64,000 nt of DNA, taken from the NCBI GenBank assembly GCA_965218865.1, contig CBDCME010000081.1, positions 74,978 to 138,977 of the forward strand, in the 5' to 3' direction. This document shows positions 62,941 through 64,000 of the stretch, in pieces; the first letter of the stretch is position 1; each line of letters begins with the position of its first letter. The position numbers and the translations under genes are program-made. The notes under the pieces were generated by a model, which ran no database searches, was not told the origin of the DNA, and saw nothing but the letters and a program-made list of their open reading frames with translations. The DNA is from CBDCME01 sp965218865. Lineage in GTDB: Bacteria; Pseudomonadota; Alphaproteobacteria; JAAXGF01.

Positions 62941-64000
62941 CAGGACTAGTTTTTTGTCCGCCCAGTGATCAGGGTGAGGTGATCGCGGCGCTGGCCATTT
63001 CATTCTCGGTGTGGCAGTGTGCCGGTCATGGCGACGCTGCCGGTCTCGGATTCGTCCATTGATTTGCGCGCGGTCACGGTGCGTCCGACCTGGGGCGCGC
63101 AGGAGCACCGGCGCTGGGACCGGTTGGTGGAGCAGCACCACTACCTGGCGTTCCACGGCGTCATCGGCAAGGGCCTGCGCCATGTCGCGGTGCATGGCGA
63201 GACCTGGCTCGCACTGATCGGCTGGCAGCCCGGCGCGTTCAAGCTGGGCGCGCGTGATCGCTGGATCGGGTGGTCGGCCGAGCAGCAGTTCCGGCGTCTG
63301 CATCTGATCGCCAACAACTCGCGCTTCGTCATTCTGACGCCTGGCCGAGTGCCGAACCTGGCCTCCCGTGTGCTGGGGCTGAGCCTGCGGCGGCTGTCTG
63401 AGGACATCCAGGCGGTGCACGGATATCCGGCTCTTCTGGCGGAGACGTTCGTGGACGTCTCGCGATTTGCCGGCACCTGCTACCGCGCGTCGAACTGGCG
63501 CTCTCTGGGGCTGACGCGGGGCTTTGCCCGTGAGCCCGGAGGGGCAGCGCGCTGGCGCCACCACGGTCAGCCCAAGGAGGTCTTCGTGTTCGGACTGACA
63601 GACGGCGCCCCCGAGGCGCTGAGCCGTACCGGGATGCCGGCACACTGGAACGCCGAGCAGCACACCGAGCCGATGGCCGCGCCCCGGCTGCGCAGCCTGT
63701 TCGAGTGTCTGGGTGAGGTGCCCGAGTACCGCCATGCCCGGGGCAAGCGCTATGCGCTCAACACCATTCTGGTGATCGCCGTCGCCGCCCGGCTTGCCGG
63801 ATACCGGGGGGTGAACGCGTTCGCCCAGTTCGCCGCCCTGCTCTCCCAGGAGCAGCTCGAGGCGGTGGGTGCGTTCTGGAGCCCTTCCAAACAGCGCTAC
63901 ACCCCGCCCGCGATCACCACCTTCCACAAGACCCTCACCGCCCTGCCGCCAGAGACCCTGGACAACGCGATTAGCCAGTGGACCGGCCAGCATGGCAGCG
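62941..64000 (+). mobile_element. ISAs1-family element, copy 2 (left part, runs off the window)
   Basis: Begins CAGGACTAGTTTTTTGTC at 62941, matching the transposase-start end of copy 1 with one change (GGAC for GGGC). It appears identical to copy 1 across the visible kilobase but is in the opposite orientation, about 38 kb away. The right end and target duplication are outside the window. Confidence 0.9.
63028..64000 (+). CDS. ISAs1-family transposase with DUF4338 domain, copy 2 (5' part)
   Basis: Start ATG 63028 (MATLPVSDSSIDLRAVTVRP) or GTG 63019, then the complete DUF4338 domain (HHYLAFHGVIGKG to ETFVDVSRFAGTCYRASNW). The first third of the DDE domain is also present (VPEYRHARGKRYALNTILVI), to SQWTGQHGS at the window edge. 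The reading frame is open throughout, so the copy looks intact as far as visible. Confidence 0.88.
   Translation, partial: MATLPVSDSSIDLRAVTVRPTWGAQEHRRWDRLVEQHHYLAFHGVIGKGLRHVAVHGETWLALIGWQPGAFKLGARDRWIGWSAEQQFRRLHLIANNSRFVILTPGRVPNLASRVLGLSLRRLSEDIQAVHGYPALLAETFVDVSRFAGTCYRASNWRSLGLTRGFAREPGGAARWRHHGQPKEVFVFGLTDGAPEALSRTGMPAHWNAEQHTEPMAAPRLRSLFECLGEVPEYRHARGKRYALNTILVIAVAARLAGYRGVNAFAQFAALLSQEQLEAVGAFWSPSKQRYTPPAITTFHKTLTALPPETLDNAISQWTGQHGS

Noticed and set aside
1..64000. tRNA or rRNA genes
   Set aside because: I saw no cloverleaf with a TTCRANNC arm or rRNA-like stretch by eye; a tRNAscan run would be the decisive check.

Overview
The window looks like chromosomal DNA of a GC-rich alphaproteobacterium, most like the Rhodospirillales group. 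Pointers are a DUF4169 protein, a PilZ protein, an AsmA-family giant, a GMC oxidoreductase with its gluconate-dehydrogenase-type partner, and a Tad/Flp pilus locus. I cannot name the species. The dominant feature is mobile DNA: 18 insertion-sequence copies or fragments (three IS256, one IS4, five IS630, six IS5-like including one fragment, two ISAs1, one IS30) cover roughly 22.5 kb, about 35 percent. One group II intron is also present. Many host genes are cut by an IS, carry single-base frameshifts, or both, so this is a genome in decay or one with unresolved homopolymer errors.

Layout. 0-5.1 kb: end of an IS256, a FecR/RTX-repeat protein gene with a CRP-like operator upstream, and an IS4 element. 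5.2-10.6 kb: a decayed secreted-protein gene, IS630 copy A at the very end of a Wzx-type flippase gene, remnants of DUF427 and adenylate-cyclase genes, and a PAS-domain fragment. 10.8-12.4 kb: IS5 copy 1. 12.5-22.3 kb: the best preserved region, with a UvrD/PcrA helicase (frameshifted tail), a PilZ protein, a Tat-exported small subunit plus GMC oxidoreductase, DUF4169 and AsmA. 22.4-33.1 kb: group II intron with ISAs1 inserted in its reverse transcriptase, IS630 B, IS5 copy 2, and an integrase gene cut by both IS256 and IS30.

33.3-45.1 kb (minus strand): a tight adherence operon read flp2-flp1-tadE-tadE/F-tadZ-tadA-tadB-tadC-LytR_C/TPR-tadD. The ATPase and localisation genes are intact. tadB is cut by IS5 and IS630, tadC is cut and internally deleted by IS630, one pseudopilin is frameshifted, and the second pilin has lost its conserved Glu5. 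The pilus is probably not made unless other copies exist.

45.4-64 kb: a DUF2924 fragment, a MORN-repeat protein, a membrane sulfatase gene split by IS256, DUF4197, a class III aminotransferase, a degraded AT-rich PhoD-like phosphatase gene, IS630 E, two more IS5 copies, a DNA-base-hypermodification-like protein, a small secreted protein, and a second ISAs1 running off the end.

The least expected structure is a family of roughly 130-170 bp non-coding elements (six copies plus one partial). They have TNA target duplications, about 15 bp terminal inverted repeats, a long internal GC-rich hairpin and a second short hairpin. They behave like MITEs and bracket at least three single-gene segments: PilZ, the PhoD-like remnant, and the thymine-hypermodification-like gene.
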